DNA of 64,000 bases from Cytobacillus oceanisediminis (GCF_022811925.1 NZ_CP065511.1:3093501-3157500), one strand, 5' to 3'. Counted from the first letter of the stretch, positions 43,461 to 52,817 are shown. Numbers and translations are program-made. The notes: generated by a model from the sequence alone, not told the origin.

Positions 43461-44545
43461 CCTTTTTTCACCTTCATGATGATATATTGTAAGACCAGCA
43501 AGCATGGTAAGTAAAAGTAGATGGTATATAACCCGATTTGGGAGACAGCTTTCTGCAGCAAATCAATTTGCTGTCTATTTGTTAAAATAACGCTGATGAA
43601 AAACAGCAATAGGCTAAAAATCCTCAAGGCACTTCTTTGAGAGACGGGAAACAGACGGTTCATTCCCCGGCTGGCACACCAGAGGCCGATGCAAATATTC
43701 GGAAGAATAGTAAAGAACCATACGGAAATTCCTATGTATTCGAACCTTTCCACAATGATTAAGTCCACGATTTTCCATAGTGTGAGTGTAGCCCAAATGG
43801 TGCCTTTTAACTGTTCCTGGTTGTAGTAGACAAACGTAACAAAAGCAGTCAGCAGGTAAATAAATATGCTGAATAGCACGCCGAAATAGGCCCACTTTTC
43901 AGATTTCGGCCCATCTTTTATAAAAGGATAAAACATAAATATGGTCTCAAACCCGAGAAAATTAAGGGTCATTTCTTTTGAAGCTTTAAATAATTCTGCA
44001 GGAGAAGCATTCAGGATTGGCAGGAGATTTCCATAATCGGCATACTGTAAAGGATAAAATTTCACCAATAATAATGGCAATCCGTATAAAATCCCTAAAT
44101 AGCTTACTCCTGTTACAACCCGGAAACCTCCTGTGACATAGGAATAGGCTAAAAAAATGATAATAAGTACGAATATCCATTCAGAGACTTCTGGAAATAC
44201 CCATACCTGGAGCACTTCCACATATGATCTAAGTACAACCAATGCAAAGGAAAAGAAATATAAAGAAAATAGAAAGCTGAAAAAACCGCCAATCCATTTC
44301 CCCATAATTTCAGCATGTATGGCTACGATGTCATTGTTCCCCTTATTCAAGATGCGATAGGAAACCCACACCAATCCGATAATGGAGGCGCCGGATGTTA
44401 AGATTGCGATCCAGGAACTATAGCCTGCAGACTGGACAATAATTCTTTCGAATCCCAGAATGCCTACGCCTATTTGCATCGCATGTATTAAATAAAATAC
44501 AAAATAGGGAGATACCTTTTTATCCTCTTTAGGCAATGGAAACAT
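43457..44545 (-). CDS. GerB-family germination permease (B subunit), operon 2
   Basis: 362-residue, about ten-helix membrane protein of the spore germination permease family; FVFYLIHAMQIGVGILGFER is the typical first-helix sequence. Start behind GGAGG. Middle gene of the A-B-C operon. Confidence 0.92.
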   Translation of the reverse strand: MFPLPKEDKKVSPYFVFYLIHAMQIGVGILGFERIIVQSAGYSSWIAILTSGASIIGLVWVSYRILNKGNNDIVAIHAEIMGKWIGGFFSFLFSLYFFSFALVVLRSYVEVLQVWVFPEVSEWIFVLIIIFLAYSYVTGGFRVVTGVSYLGILYGLPLLLVKFYPLQYADYGNLLPILNASPAELFKASKEMTLNFLGFETIFMFYPFIKDGPKSEKWAYFGVLFSIFIYLLTAFVTFVYYNQEQLKGTIWATLTLWKIVDLIIVERFEYIGISVWFFTILPNICIGLWCASRGMNRLFPVSQRSALRIFSLLLFFISVILTNRQQIDLLQKAVSQIGLYTIYFYLPCLLVLQYIIMKVKKG

Positions 44546-44581
44546 CAGCTAGCCTCCTTTATCGGAACATATTAACCCCAA

Positions 44582-46108
44582 TTAATCTTCTATGTCTCTT
44601 TTCGATTTCTCGTGCTTTTTGGGCTGAAAACGAGTTCGTACAGGTGATCTGACCTGCAATGGCCGCTTCGTTTGCATGAAAAACGGAAGTCGGAAGAGAG
44701 AATCCCTTAAATCATCCAGCCGCAATGGATAGACGGGTGCCAGATAAGGGCGTCCCAGAGAAGTCATTTTTAGCAAATGGCTCAAAATGTATGAGAAACA
44801 AAAGGTAACTCCCAGAAGTCCCCATAACTGAGCAGTGATTAAAAAAGGAAAGCGGATTAAGCGGATCGTGTTGCCCATTTGATAGACAGGCGTTGTAAAA
44901 GATGCCAGGGCCGCAAGCGCCACGATGATCAGCAGCACATTACTGGTCAGCCCAGCCTGTACAGCCGCAGTCCCGATTACAATACCGCCTACGATACCAA
45001 TCGTCTGTCCGATTTTGGTCGGCAGCCTTGCTCCAGCCTCACGCAATAGCTCAATGGTCAATTCCAGAATAATCGCTTCCAGTATCGGCGGGAACGGGAT
45101 GCCGCTCCTAGAAGCAATAAGCGGATTAAGCAGGTTCTCCGGAATCATTTCGTAATGGTAGGTAAGCACGGCGACATAAAGAGATGTCGACAAAACGGAA
45201 AAGAATACGGCAAACAAGCGGACAAGCCGAAAAATGGAGGCAATATGCCATGATAGAAAGTAATCTTCAAACGCAGAAAAAAACTCTACCAGAGTTGTAG
45301 GACCCGTTAGAGCATGCGGTGAGCCATCAACAATGATTGTTATCTTCCCTTCAGAGAGCACACTTGCCACCCTATCAGGCCTTTCCGTGTCAATTAAATG
45401 GGGAAAGGGAGAGCTATGATTATCGGATATGATCTGGTTAATAAAAGAGCTGTCCACGATTTGATCAAATTCAATCTCATTCAACCTCTGAAGAATTGTA
45501 TTCACGTTTTCTTTGTCCGTAACTCCTTTAATATAAAGAACAGCCACCCTTGTTTTTGTCAGGCTTCCTATCTTTACTTCTTCCACAATAAGATCTGGAA
45601 TAGGCAGCCTCTTCCTGACCAGATTGATGTTAGCATCAATCGATTCGACAAAGGCTTCTTTTGGCCCCACAACACTGTACTCGACTTCCGGCATACTGAC
45701 GGGCCTCTTCTCAAGCGATACAGCAGAAATGACCAGAGCCTCTTGCAGTGAACCTTTTACTTCTACAACAACACAGCCTGTCAGCAATTTGTCCCTTATT
45801 TCATGAACATTATCTATAATTTCAGTATTATCAATGGGAATAGCCTGCTGCAGATCAAAAAGAGTCTGGCTCTCATTCTCTTTGATATAAGGCAAGACAT
45901 ATTGATGCAAGATATTAATATCTACAATTGTCTGGTAATAATGAATATAAAATGGGCTGGATTCTGAATATCTGTAGGAAACAAAATCTGTAGATTCTTT
46001 ACAGCGATGAAGGAGTTCATCTATCCGCAGTTCATGCTCACTATTTTCATTCTTCTTTTGTTTATTGTCCCTATTAAACCTTTTTAATTTAGATTTAAAA
46101 AAACCCAC
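44582..46108 (-). CDS. GerA-family spore germination protein (A subunit), operon 2
   Basis: 508 residues from GTG 46108. The soluble N-terminal part (to about 290) is followed by membrane helices with FPHLIDTERPDRVASVLSEG and SRSGIPFPPILEAIILELTI, the family hallmarks. GGAGGAG lies seven bases upstream of GTG. Both the ribosome binding site and the start are part of a terminator-like inverted repeat (see 46097-46163). An in-frame TTG five codons earlier lies within the ribosome binding site and is unlikely. Confidence 0.9.
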   Translation of the reverse strand: MGFFKSKLKRFNRDNKQKKNENSEHELRIDELLHRCKESTDFVSYRYSESSPFYIHYYQTIVDINILHQYVLPYIKENESQTLFDLQQAIPIDNTEIIDNVHEIRDKLLTGCVVVEVKGSLQEALVISAVSLEKRPVSMPEVEYSVVGPKEAFVESIDANINLVRKRLPIPDLIVEEVKIGSLTKTRVAVLYIKGVTDKENVNTILQRLNEIEFDQIVDSSFINQIISDNHSSPFPHLIDTERPDRVASVLSEGKITIIVDGSPHALTGPTTLVEFFSAFEDYFLSWHIASIFRLVRLFAVFFSVLSTSLYVAVLTYHYEMIPENLLNPLIASRSGIPFPPILEAIILELTIELLREAGARLPTKIGQTIGIVGGIVIGTAAVQAGLTSNVLLIIVALAALASFTTPVYQMGNTIRLIRFPFLITAQLWGLLGVTFCFSYILSHLLKMTSLGRPYLAPVYPLRLDDLRDSLFRLPFFMQTKRPLQVRSPVRTRFQPKKHEKSKRDIED

Positions 46109-46163
46109 CGGGCACTCCTCCAAAACTTAACAAATCGTAGTTTTAGTATGTGCCGGCGGGTTT
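46097..46163 (-). terminator. Terminator-like hairpin spanning the gerA start
   Basis: On the minus strand AAACCCGCCGGCAC (46163-46150) can pair with GTGCCCGGTGGGTTT (46115-46101) over 14 bp with one bulge, followed by T7. The loop holds the GGAGGAG and the 3' arm holds the GTG start of the germinant A subunit. It could terminate iadA transcripts, attenuate the ger operon, or hide its start. Confidence 0.65.
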
Positions 46164-46258
46164 AAATTATTCTATTGCAATATGTTAGATCAATATCTAC
46201 TTTTGATGTTGCGAAAAACAATCATACCATTCAATATACTTAAATCATTTTCAGGCCA

Positions 46259-47434
46259 TTATTCAAAGGTTCCTTTCACAACAGCATTACCGTCTTCAAC
46301 CATTTTTCTGCCAAGGGAAAAAACGGTTTCAATTGCAAGTGTTGCTTTATTCAAAAGCACAAGGTCTGCATCTTTCCCTTCATCTATCCTTCCTTTTTGG
46401 TGAAGCTTGAGGATAGAAGCTGGATTTTCTGTAATTACAGAAAGTGCATTTTCCATGGAGACCCCTTCTTGAAGGATCGCATCCCGCACTTCGGAAAAGA
46501 GTGTGGAAACTTTGCCGATTTGCAGGCCAATTAGTTCTCCCTGCTCATTGAAATCAGGCAGGCTGGCCTGTCCGTCTGAAGTAAACGTAATTTGTCCAGC
46601 AGGTACCCCTTCGTCCAGCATGACCCGGAGAGCCTTGCTGCACTTTACTTCCCCCTCTTCGAAAAACTTCGGAATCGAGCTTGTCGTGAAGTCGACATAG
46701 CCTCCTTTTTTGGCATAACGTATGCCAGCTTCAAACAAATGCGGATTTCGGTTTATATGTGTCGGGTAGAATTGTTTGATTGGTATATCCGTGTTCTCCG
46801 CAATGTCTTCCAAGAGCTTTAAATGATCATAACTATCACCCACATGGACATTTACGATTCCCGCTTTACCTGAAAGCATGCCGCCCACTCGTGCAGCTGA
46901 AGCAATTTTGGCCATTTCTTCAACTGTCGGCTGGGAAGAACGGTGGTCTGCGATCGCAATTTCACCAACACCGATAATCTTGTCAATCAGAATGAGATCA
47001 TCTTCAATTTTTCCAGTCAGCGTTTTTACTGGCACCTGATATGAACCCGTCTGGACAAAACAGGTAATTCCTTCTTCCTCAAGTGCCCGGGCTTTTGCTA
47101 TAAGACTAGCCATGGTCCGTGTTGTTCCGTCTGTACCAATGACACCCACCAGGGTAGTGATGCCAGACAGTGTAGCATCTGTCAGCTGGATTTCCGGTGT
47201 CCGGGTTTTATAGCTCCCTTCACCGCCGCCGCCGATGATATGAACGTGTGAATCGATAAATCCCGGAACGGCTATTTTCCCTTCGGCATCAATGACTTCA
47301 ATATCCGCAAATGAAAGATGAGGTATTTCAATAGAATCGCGGATATATCCTATTTTATTATGAACGAGTAATAAATCCTTTTTCCCAAGATAATGCGGAG
47401 AATAAATTTCTGCGTTTTTTATAAGAGTTAACAA
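46259..47434 (-). CDS. iadA: Isoaspartyl dipeptidase
   Basis: 391-residue amidohydrolase-fold zinc enzyme that cleaves beta-aspartyl dipeptides from damaged protein. GFIDSHVHIIGGGGEGSYKTRTPE is diagnostic in its core (DSHVH metal ligands, then the Gly-rich EGS loop). GEIAIADHRSSQPT, NVHVGDS and THINRNPHLF supply further ligands, and FTSDGQASLPDF the catalytic Asp region. The start is TTG after AAAGGGG. Second gene behind a sigma-54 promoter, after a YfcC transporter that may import the substrate. Confidence 0.93.
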   Translation of the reverse strand: MLTLIKNAEIYSPHYLGKKDLLLVHNKIGYIRDSIEIPHLSFADIEVIDAEGKIAVPGFIDSHVHIIGGGGEGSYKTRTPEIQLTDATLSGITTLVGVIGTDGTTRTMASLIAKARALEEEGITCFVQTGSYQVPVKTLTGKIEDDLILIDKIIGVGEIAIADHRSSQPTVEEMAKIASAARVGGMLSGKAGIVNVHVGDSYDHLKLLEDIAENTDIPIKQFYPTHINRNPHLFEAGIRYAKKGGYVDFTTSSIPKFFEEGEVKCSKALRVMLDEGVPAGQITFTSDGQASLPDFNEQGELIGLQIGKVSTLFSEVRDAILQEGVSMENALSVITENPASILKLHQKGRIDEGKDADLVLLNKATLAIETVFSLGRKMVEDGNAVVKGTFE

Positions 47435-47470
47435 GGATAAACCCCTTTCTGTCTAACTTATGATGTCTGG

Positions 47471-48973
47471 TTAAAAACCGATTAATACTGCGCCAATCAC
47501 GAATAATGAAGAAACCCCCATGAGGAGCAGCAAAAATTTGATGATGAATTTTGCCCATGTTCCCCAGTCCAGCCTTGCTGCTCCAAGAGCCCCCAGAAGA
47601 GCTGCAGAGGTAGGTACAAAAATATTTGTCAAACCATCTCCAAGCTGGAAAGCAAGCACCGCAACCTGCCTGGAAACACCTGCAATATCAGCCAGCGGTG
47701 CCATCAGCGGCATCGTAAGGGCTGCCTGGCCTGATCCGGAAACAACAAAGAAATTGAAGACGGATTGGAAAAGATACATAAACCACGCTGACAGGGCTGC
47801 AGGGAAGTCTCCTATAACCTGGCCTGCTCCAAAGAGCATTGTATTCAGTACAGATGGAGCATCCGGGCTGTCACCTCCTAATATGATAACAATTCCTTTT
47901 GCCATGCCTACAACCAATGCTGCCGGCAAAAGATCTTTCGCCCCTTCAATGAATCCTTCAGCAATATCATCTGCCTTCATATTATTAAGCTTAAAGAAGA
48001 CGGCAATGAGGCCCGCTGCCAATCCGATCGTAAAAAATTGCGAGGCAATTTCCGGAATATAGTATGCATGTTCCACAACACCCCATACAATCCAGGCGAT
48101 TCCAGCTGCTATGGTTAACAGAACAAGGCCGTGTCCAAGAGTAAATCGGACCTTAAGCTCTCCCGTTTTCATATCTTTCCTGAAATAGCTGTCTGATTCA
48201 TAGCTTACTGATTTTAATGGGTCCTTTTTAATTCCAGCTGCATATCTCCATGTATAGATAATGCCTATCAATGTGAAAACAGCCCACATGCCTATTCGAA
48301 ATGGTGCTCCAGACATAACGGGAACTCCCGATACACCCTGTGCAATGGCCACACTGAAAGGGTTCATCCAGGAGGTAGCAAACCCAATTTGTGTTGCCAC
48401 ATAGGTGATCATCACACCTGTTATCGCATCATAGCCAAGTGCAACCATAAGAGGAACAAGGATCATCGCAAACGCAATTGCCTCCTCTCCCATGCCAAAA
48501 ACGGCGCCTCCAAGCGAAAACAGAAAGAACATAATCGGAATGATCAGGATTTCTCTGCCTTTTGTCTTGTCAATCACGCTTAAAATGCCTTCTTCAATAG
48601 CACGGGTTTTCATTATAATTCCGAATGCTCCGCCAATGATCAATATGAATGCTACTACGCCAACTGCGGATCCCCATTTATCTCCTGATACGAGTCCTTC
48701 AAAAACATAATTTAAAAACCCGGCTTCTCCCCCAGATTCAAAAAGGCTTGTACCCTGGCGGACAGGATTCCCTTCTTCATCTTTCACTATTTCAAAGCTG
48801 TCGGGAATCAATACTGTCTTTGTTGATTCCTCACCGTTTTGCGTATAAGTTACTTCTTCCGTCTGAAATTGGCCAACGGGAACCAAATACGTAATCATGG
48901 CTGCCAGAAGGACCACAAAGAAAACGATGACAAACGTGTGCGGCACTTTCCAGACTCTGTTCTTTTCTTTCAT
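47471..48973 (-). CDS. YfcC-family membrane transporter
   Basis: 500-residue integral membrane protein of the YfcC/DcuC-like group with about 12 helices. Signature segments are GGAFGIIMKTRAIEEGI, GMGEEAIAFAMILVPLMVAL and VVSGSGQAALTMPLMAPLAD, the paired re-entrant loops of this superfamily. These carriers move amino acids, C4-dicarboxylates or short peptides. Co-transcription with iadA suggests aspartyl peptides or related amino acids as substrate (inference). First gene after the sigma-54 promoter. Confidence 0.88.
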   Translation of the reverse strand: MKEKNRVWKVPHTFVIVFFVVLLAAMITYLVPVGQFQTEEVTYTQNGEESTKTVLIPDSFEIVKDEEGNPVRQGTSLFESGGEAGFLNYVFEGLVSGDKWGSAVGVVAFILIIGGAFGIIMKTRAIEEGILSVIDKTKGREILIIPIMFFLFSLGGAVFGMGEEAIAFAMILVPLMVALGYDAITGVMITYVATQIGFATSWMNPFSVAIAQGVSGVPVMSGAPFRIGMWAVFTLIGIIYTWRYAAGIKKDPLKSVSYESDSYFRKDMKTGELKVRFTLGHGLVLLTIAAGIAWIVWGVVEHAYYIPEIASQFFTIGLAAGLIAVFFKLNNMKADDIAEGFIEGAKDLLPAALVVGMAKGIVIILGGDSPDAPSVLNTMLFGAGQVIGDFPAALSAWFMYLFQSVFNFFVVSGSGQAALTMPLMAPLADIAGVSRQVAVLAFQLGDGLTNIFVPTSAALLGALGAARLDWGTWAKFIIKFLLLLMGVSSLFVIGAVLIGF

Positions 48974-49011
48974 TCTATTTCCCCCTTCATCTCTAGATGT
49001 AAATACTTAAT

Positions 49012-49028
49012 GCAATTTGTGTGCCAAG
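49012..49028 (-). promoter_or_regulatory. Sigma-54 (-24/-12) promoter
   Basis: Minus strand TTGGCACACAAATTGCA, a match at every defined position of the sigma-54 consensus (TTGGCAC-N5-TTGCA). It ends about 40 bases before the YfcC start codon and is divergent from the gene for a sigma-54 activator. Confidence 0.85.
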
Positions 49029-49059
49029 TTGAAAATTCTGAATAAATGGATAAAGTGAT

Positions 49060-49128
49060 AGAAACTGGTTTATTAATGGGGCATTTAATTGGTATAATAA
49101 TAACCATTAATCAACCATTAAAGGAGAT
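49060..49128. promoter_or_regulatory. Candidate activator binding repeats
   Basis: TTAATGG (49085) and two CCATTAA words (49103-49109 and 49115-49121) form inverted and direct repeats 55-110 bases upstream of the sigma-54 promoter, the usual distance of enhancer sites. Speculative. Confidence 0.35.
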
Positions 49129-49132
49129 TACC

Positions 49133-51145
49133 ATGAAAAATGAATTAGTGCTGCTTGCCGGAACAAGGGAGACATGCAAAGCTCTCACAGAACAGCTAAA
49201 AGGAATGCTCGGACAGTATATCCGAATAAAAAGCTTTGCTTCGGAAGAATATCTGCCTCCATTAATAGAGCATGCCTTAATTGTGTATTCTTCTTACCTG
49301 ATTCATGATGAAGTAAAGCATGTTATTGCTCCTTCCTGTGAAGTCATCACAGCTCACAGAACCGTAAATTATCAATACATCGATTACCTTTTTGAAATAC
49401 CAAATGATACAAATGTCCTTTTTGTAAATGACTTTCCCCAGAGCACCATAGACTCTATTGAAACCCTGAACAGGCTCGGAATCAGCCATCTCCGATATAT
49501 TCCCTATTCACCAGGCGGAGAAATTCCAGATTCAATTGAGATTGCCGTTACTCCAGGAGAAATGGATCTAATTCCTTCTTCTATCCCGAAGAAACTTAAT
49601 CTCGGTGTACGGCTTATTGATATCCACACGATTATGGCTATTATAGATTATTTTGAACTGCCGGAAGCCCTCAGAATAAATATCACCGATAAGTACACCG
49701 GAAAAATAATTGAACTGAGCAAGAAACTATCATCATTGAAACAGGAAGCCGATAAACTCAATCAATATTTAAAAAGGGTTGTGGATGGAGTAAATGATGG
49801 GATTTTGGCATTTAACAGATCCGGTTCGATTTCAGTCTTCAACAAAGAGCTTGAGAAAATGATAGGAATATCACCTGAATATGCGTTTAAGAAGAAAATC
49901 GGCCAGGTATTCAAAAACAGCGAACTGCTGGAATTTTTATTAAATGATGAATCCGGCGATCAGAAAGCTTTTACGGTAAGACAAACAAACTTGCTGGTGC
50001 ACCGCTTTCCAATGAAGAATGATAATACGATTGTTGCCACATTCAAAAATATGGATGAAACGATCGAAATGGAAAGAAGGGTAAAACTGGAGCTTCAAAA
50101 AAAGGGTTTTGTATCCAAATATACCTTCCAGAGCATTTTGGGTGATAGCCCTATCCTTATGGAAACCATTCGGATTGCCAGGAAACTTGCATTTTCCGAC
50201 CTTCCTATCTTGATTCAGGGGGAAAGCGGCACGGGAAAAGAACTGTTCGCCGGAGCCATCCATTCGGAATCCAGCAGGAGAAATGCACCTTTTTTGGGGA
50301 TTAATTGCAACGCTCTTCCTGAAGAATTGCTTGAAAGTGAATTATTCGGATATGAGGATGGGGCTTTCACCGGGGCAAGAAAAGGCGGAAAAAAAGGACT
50401 GTTTGAACAGGCTGACCAAGGGACATTATTTTTGGATGAAATTGGGGATATCAGCATGAAACTGCAGGCCAGACTATTGCGCGTTCTCGAAGAATGGGAG
50501 ATCCGCAGAATAGGAGGAAACAAGATTGTTCCTATTAATGTCAGAATTATTGCGGCGACGAACCGGAACTTAAAGAGTATGATCGAAGAAGGAAGATTTC
50601 GCGAAGATCTATATCATCGTTTAAAGGTTCTGTCCTTGTCCCTTCCTTCTTTAAGGCAGAGACGAAAAGATATTCCAATTTTAATAAAATCCTTCATAAG
50701 ACAGAGCCACAAACCTGCTGCTGACATAACAGAGGAAGCTTTAGAGCTATTGTCCCAAATCGAATGGAAGGGAAATATAAGAGAATTGAAGAATGTGGTG
50801 CAGTACATGCTTGCCGTTTCGGATAATAATGTTCTGAAAGTGTCAGATCTGCCTACAGACCTAGTTCCGGCAAAAGTGCCATTAATGCCAAAGACTCTAT
50901 CAAACTTAAAAGCTGAACACAAGATCCTGCTTAAATTTATTGCTGAGTTAAATGAGAAAGGAATACCAGCAAGCCGAAAAAAATTGTCAGCTCTTACCCG
51001 GAATACAACCTTCCCCCTCACGGAACAGCAGGCAAGACTCAGACTCAAGGAATTAGAACAGCTGGGATATGTCATCATCCGTCAGGGCAGATCGGGGACC
51101 TATGTGACAGAGAAGGGTTTGGAGTTTGCTCTGTCCTATAATTAA
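49133..51145 (+). CDS. Sigma-54-dependent transcriptional activator with PrpR_N-like sensor
   Basis: 670 residues from ATG 49133 (AAAGGAG upstream). The N-terminal PrpR_N-like sensory domain (1-190) is followed by a PAS domain (about 215-330; LKRVVDGVNDGILAFNRSGS) and a AAA+ sigma-54 interaction domain with Walker A GESGTGKELFA, the sigma-54 loop GAFTGA and Walker B TLFLDEIGD. The C-terminus is a winged-helix-like segment instead of the usual Fis HTH (QQARLRLKELEQLGYVIIRQ). It very likely activates the divergent sigma-54 promoter of yfcC-iadA. Confidence 0.9.
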   Translation: MKNELVLLAGTRETCKALTEQLKGMLGQYIRIKSFASEEYLPPLIEHALIVYSSYLIHDEVKHVIAPSCEVITAHRTVNYQYIDYLFEIPNDTNVLFVNDFPQSTIDSIETLNRLGISHLRYIPYSPGGEIPDSIEIAVTPGEMDLIPSSIPKKLNLGVRLIDIHTIMAIIDYFELPEALRINITDKYTGKIIELSKKLSSLKQEADKLNQYLKRVVDGVNDGILAFNRSGSISVFNKELEKMIGISPEYAFKKKIGQVFKNSELLEFLLNDESGDQKAFTVRQTNLLVHRFPMKNDNTIVATFKNMDETIEMERRVKLELQKKGFVSKYTFQSILGDSPILMETIRIARKLAFSDLPILIQGESGTGKELFAGAIHSESSRRNAPFLGINCNALPEELLESELFGYEDGAFTGARKGGKKGLFEQADQGTLFLDEIGDISMKLQARLLRVLEEWEIRRIGGNKIVPINVRIIAATNRNLKSMIEEGRFREDLYHRLKVLSLSLPSLRQRRKDIPILIKSFIRQSHKPAADITEEALELLSQIEWKGNIRELKNVVQYMLAVSDNNVLKVSDLPTDLVPAKVPLMPKTLSNLKAEHKILLKFIAELNEKGIPASRKKLSALTRNTTFPLTEQQARLRLKELEQLGYVIIRQGRSGTYVTEKGLEFALSYN

Positions 51146-51150
51146 AATGG

Positions 51151-51187
51151 AAAATTCAGCACGCTTTCAGATACCGTGCTGAATTTT
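51151..51187 (+). terminator. Terminator after the sigma-54 activator
   Basis: Perfect 13-bp stem AAAATTCAGCACG/CGTGCTGAATTTT with an 11-base loop, six bases after the stop. Confidence 0.85.
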
Positions 51188-51219
51188 CAGGTTTTATCAG
51201 CGGCTGATCATTATGTTAT

Positions 51220-51372
51220 CTAATAATGGCAATATTCTTTTTTACCAGTTATATAAAATACAAAGTTAATCATAGCCGCACCCAGTAAGCACATACACAT
51301 TAACATGGATGAATATGGATAATAGTCTGGTATCAGTTTCATAAGGCGGCCACCCAAAGAAACAGGCTGCAT
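51220..51372 (-). CDS. Possible small membrane protein
   Basis: Up to 50 codons (ATG 51372, or 40 from ATG 51342). A polar start, KLIPDYYPYSS, precedes one hydrophobic helix SMLMCMCLLGAAMINFVFYI and a short charged tail GKKEYCHY. The topology looks like a real one-helix protein, but the ribosome binding sites are weak. It lies just downstream of rpmG in the zinc-starvation cluster. Confidence 0.35.
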   Translation of the reverse strand: MQPVSLGGRLMKLIPDYYPYSSMLMCMCLLGAAMINFVFYITGKKEYCHY

Positions 51373-51450
51373 ACATTTTTCACCATTTTTAAATGGAAAG
51401 GTACCTCCCCCCGCCCTATTCCTTCATACGATATATGTCAAAATAGCATC

Positions 51451-51600
51451 TTACTTCGTTTCACGGTGCAAAGTATGCTTCTTTAAACGAGGTGAATACT
51501 TCATTAATTCGATCCGGTCAGGATTGTTCCGCTTATTTTTGGTGGTAATGTAATTCCTGTCCCCTGTCTCTGTACAAGCAAGTGTAATCTTTACTCTCAT
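51451..51600 (-). CDS. rpmG: Ribosomal protein L33 (zinc-free type)
   Basis: 49 residues: [40 protein letters not shown]. It lacks the two CxxC pairs of the zinc-binding form, so it can replace zinc L33 during zinc starvation, freeing zinc. It starts after AGGAGGAT. Placed downstream of a FAD protein whose gene has a Zur box. Confidence 0.95.
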   Translation of the reverse strand: MRVKITLACTETGDRNYITTKNKRNNPDRIELMKYSPRLKKHTLHRETK

Positions 51601-51627
51601 TCTAAAATCCTCCTAATCGGTTGTATC

Positions 51628-52794
51628 TTAAATACTTTTGACAATTCTTTCTGCCGCCTGGCGCGCCCCTGAAATATTTCGGGCAATCGGCCCAATTTCC
51701 AGTTCTGCCAGTGGCCCTGTTACATATAGATGCGGGCACCATTCAAGGGATTGACTGACAATCGGGTATCCGCACTTTGCACATGGAAGGCCAAACGTTT
51801 CAATGGCTTTCTCGAGCCAACTTCCGCCAGGTCTGGATGGCCTGAACCCGGTTGCAAAAACAATCGACTGCACTTTGACTTCCTGAGTGTCCACGGAAAG
51901 AATCAGTTCCTTGCTTTCTCCTTCCTTCACGGAAGTAACCTCTCCGTCTGCCAGCTTTATCGTTTGATTATTTTCAAGCTTCCTAAGCTTATGAAATAAT
52001 TCTGAGGGCAGCGATCCCCGATTTCTTGCCTTTTTAATTACTTCTCTGCGTTCGGAATAATCCGTGATTCGCTGATAGTTTTTTTGATATTTGGGGCCAA
52101 GCCATCCCGGATCACTGTCAAAATCACAAACCCTAAAGGGATGCCTTTTTATTAAAGTGACTTGACCCGGATAAAGTGTTGATAGCTTGATGACAGTATG
52201 GGCGGCTGTAATGCCTCCTCCAATGACCGCAACTGGCGTCCGCAATTCAGAAAAATCTGCAGCTTCATCAAAAACGTGAAACAGCTGATTTTGGGTGCTT
52301 TTAATAGAATCTGCCCATTCCGGTACATGCAGCTGATCGTTTATGCTTATCGCCAGTACGACTTTTTTGGATTTTAGACGTTCTCCTCCAGCTGTGTTTA
52401 CAATCCAAAAATTGTCCTCCCTATCGAGACCGTTTACATATCCCTGATGCCAGCTGGCCCCTAACCCAAGATCATGGAACAGTGATTGACTGTGCTCATT
52501 TAACATTTCCAGGGATGGTCTTTTATAGACCCCATAGAACTCACTTTTCTTCCATTGGTGATTTGCTGCATAACTTCTTAAGCTGAACGGATCGACATCT
52601 AGGTGATGTACAAATGGTGACCGTAAAAATTTCATGCCAATCCGTTCCGTACTTTTAGTCCACTTAAATAATGGCATTTCATGTGGATCAATAATGCGCA
52701 GCTTATCTGTTTCAACCTTATTATTCTTTACTAAGAAGGCCGCAATGGTACTGCCCTGAATGCCGCCTCCTACAACGATCCAATCAAAGACCAT
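51628..52794 (-). CDS. FAD/NAD(P)-binding oxidoreductase (SidA/IucD-like fold), zinc-regulated
   Basis: 388 residues. The N-terminal FAD motif VVGGGIQGSTIAAFL is followed by a second dinucleotide motif AVIGGGITAAHTVIKL (NAD(P)) near residue 195 and the ATGFRP motif late in the protein. This is the arrangement of flavin N-hydroxylating monooxygenases and relatives. Cys-x-x-Cys (PCAKCGYP) near residue 350 may bind metal. Genes of this family recur in Zur-regulated ribosomal clusters of Bacilli, but the substrate is unknown. A Zur box lies 24 bases upstream. Confidence 0.8.
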   Translation of the reverse strand: MVFDWIVVGGGIQGSTIAAFLVKNNKVETDKLRIIDPHEMPLFKWTKSTERIGMKFLRSPFVHHLDVDPFSLRSYAANHQWKKSEFYGVYKRPSLEMLNEHSQSLFHDLGLGASWHQGYVNGLDREDNFWIVNTAGGERLKSKKVVLAISINDQLHVPEWADSIKSTQNQLFHVFDEAADFSELRTPVAVIGGGITAAHTVIKLSTLYPGQVTLIKRHPFRVCDFDSDPGWLGPKYQKNYQRITDYSERREVIKKARNRGSLPSELFHKLRKLENNQTIKLADGEVTSVKEGESKELILSVDTQEVKVQSIVFATGFRPSRPGGSWLEKAIETFGLPCAKCGYPIVSQSLEWCPHLYVTGPLAELEIGPIARNISGARQAAERIVKSI

Positions 52795-52817
52795 ATGACC
52801 CTCCTGATGCAGGTTTT

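Noticed and set aside
46182..46403. 73-codon plus-strand frame at the end of iadA
   Set aside because: Mostly antisense to iadA and without a ribosome binding site.
47520..48062. 180-codon frame antisense to the YfcC transporter gene
   Set aside because: Shadow frame; the transporter on the other strand has clear motifs and membrane helices.
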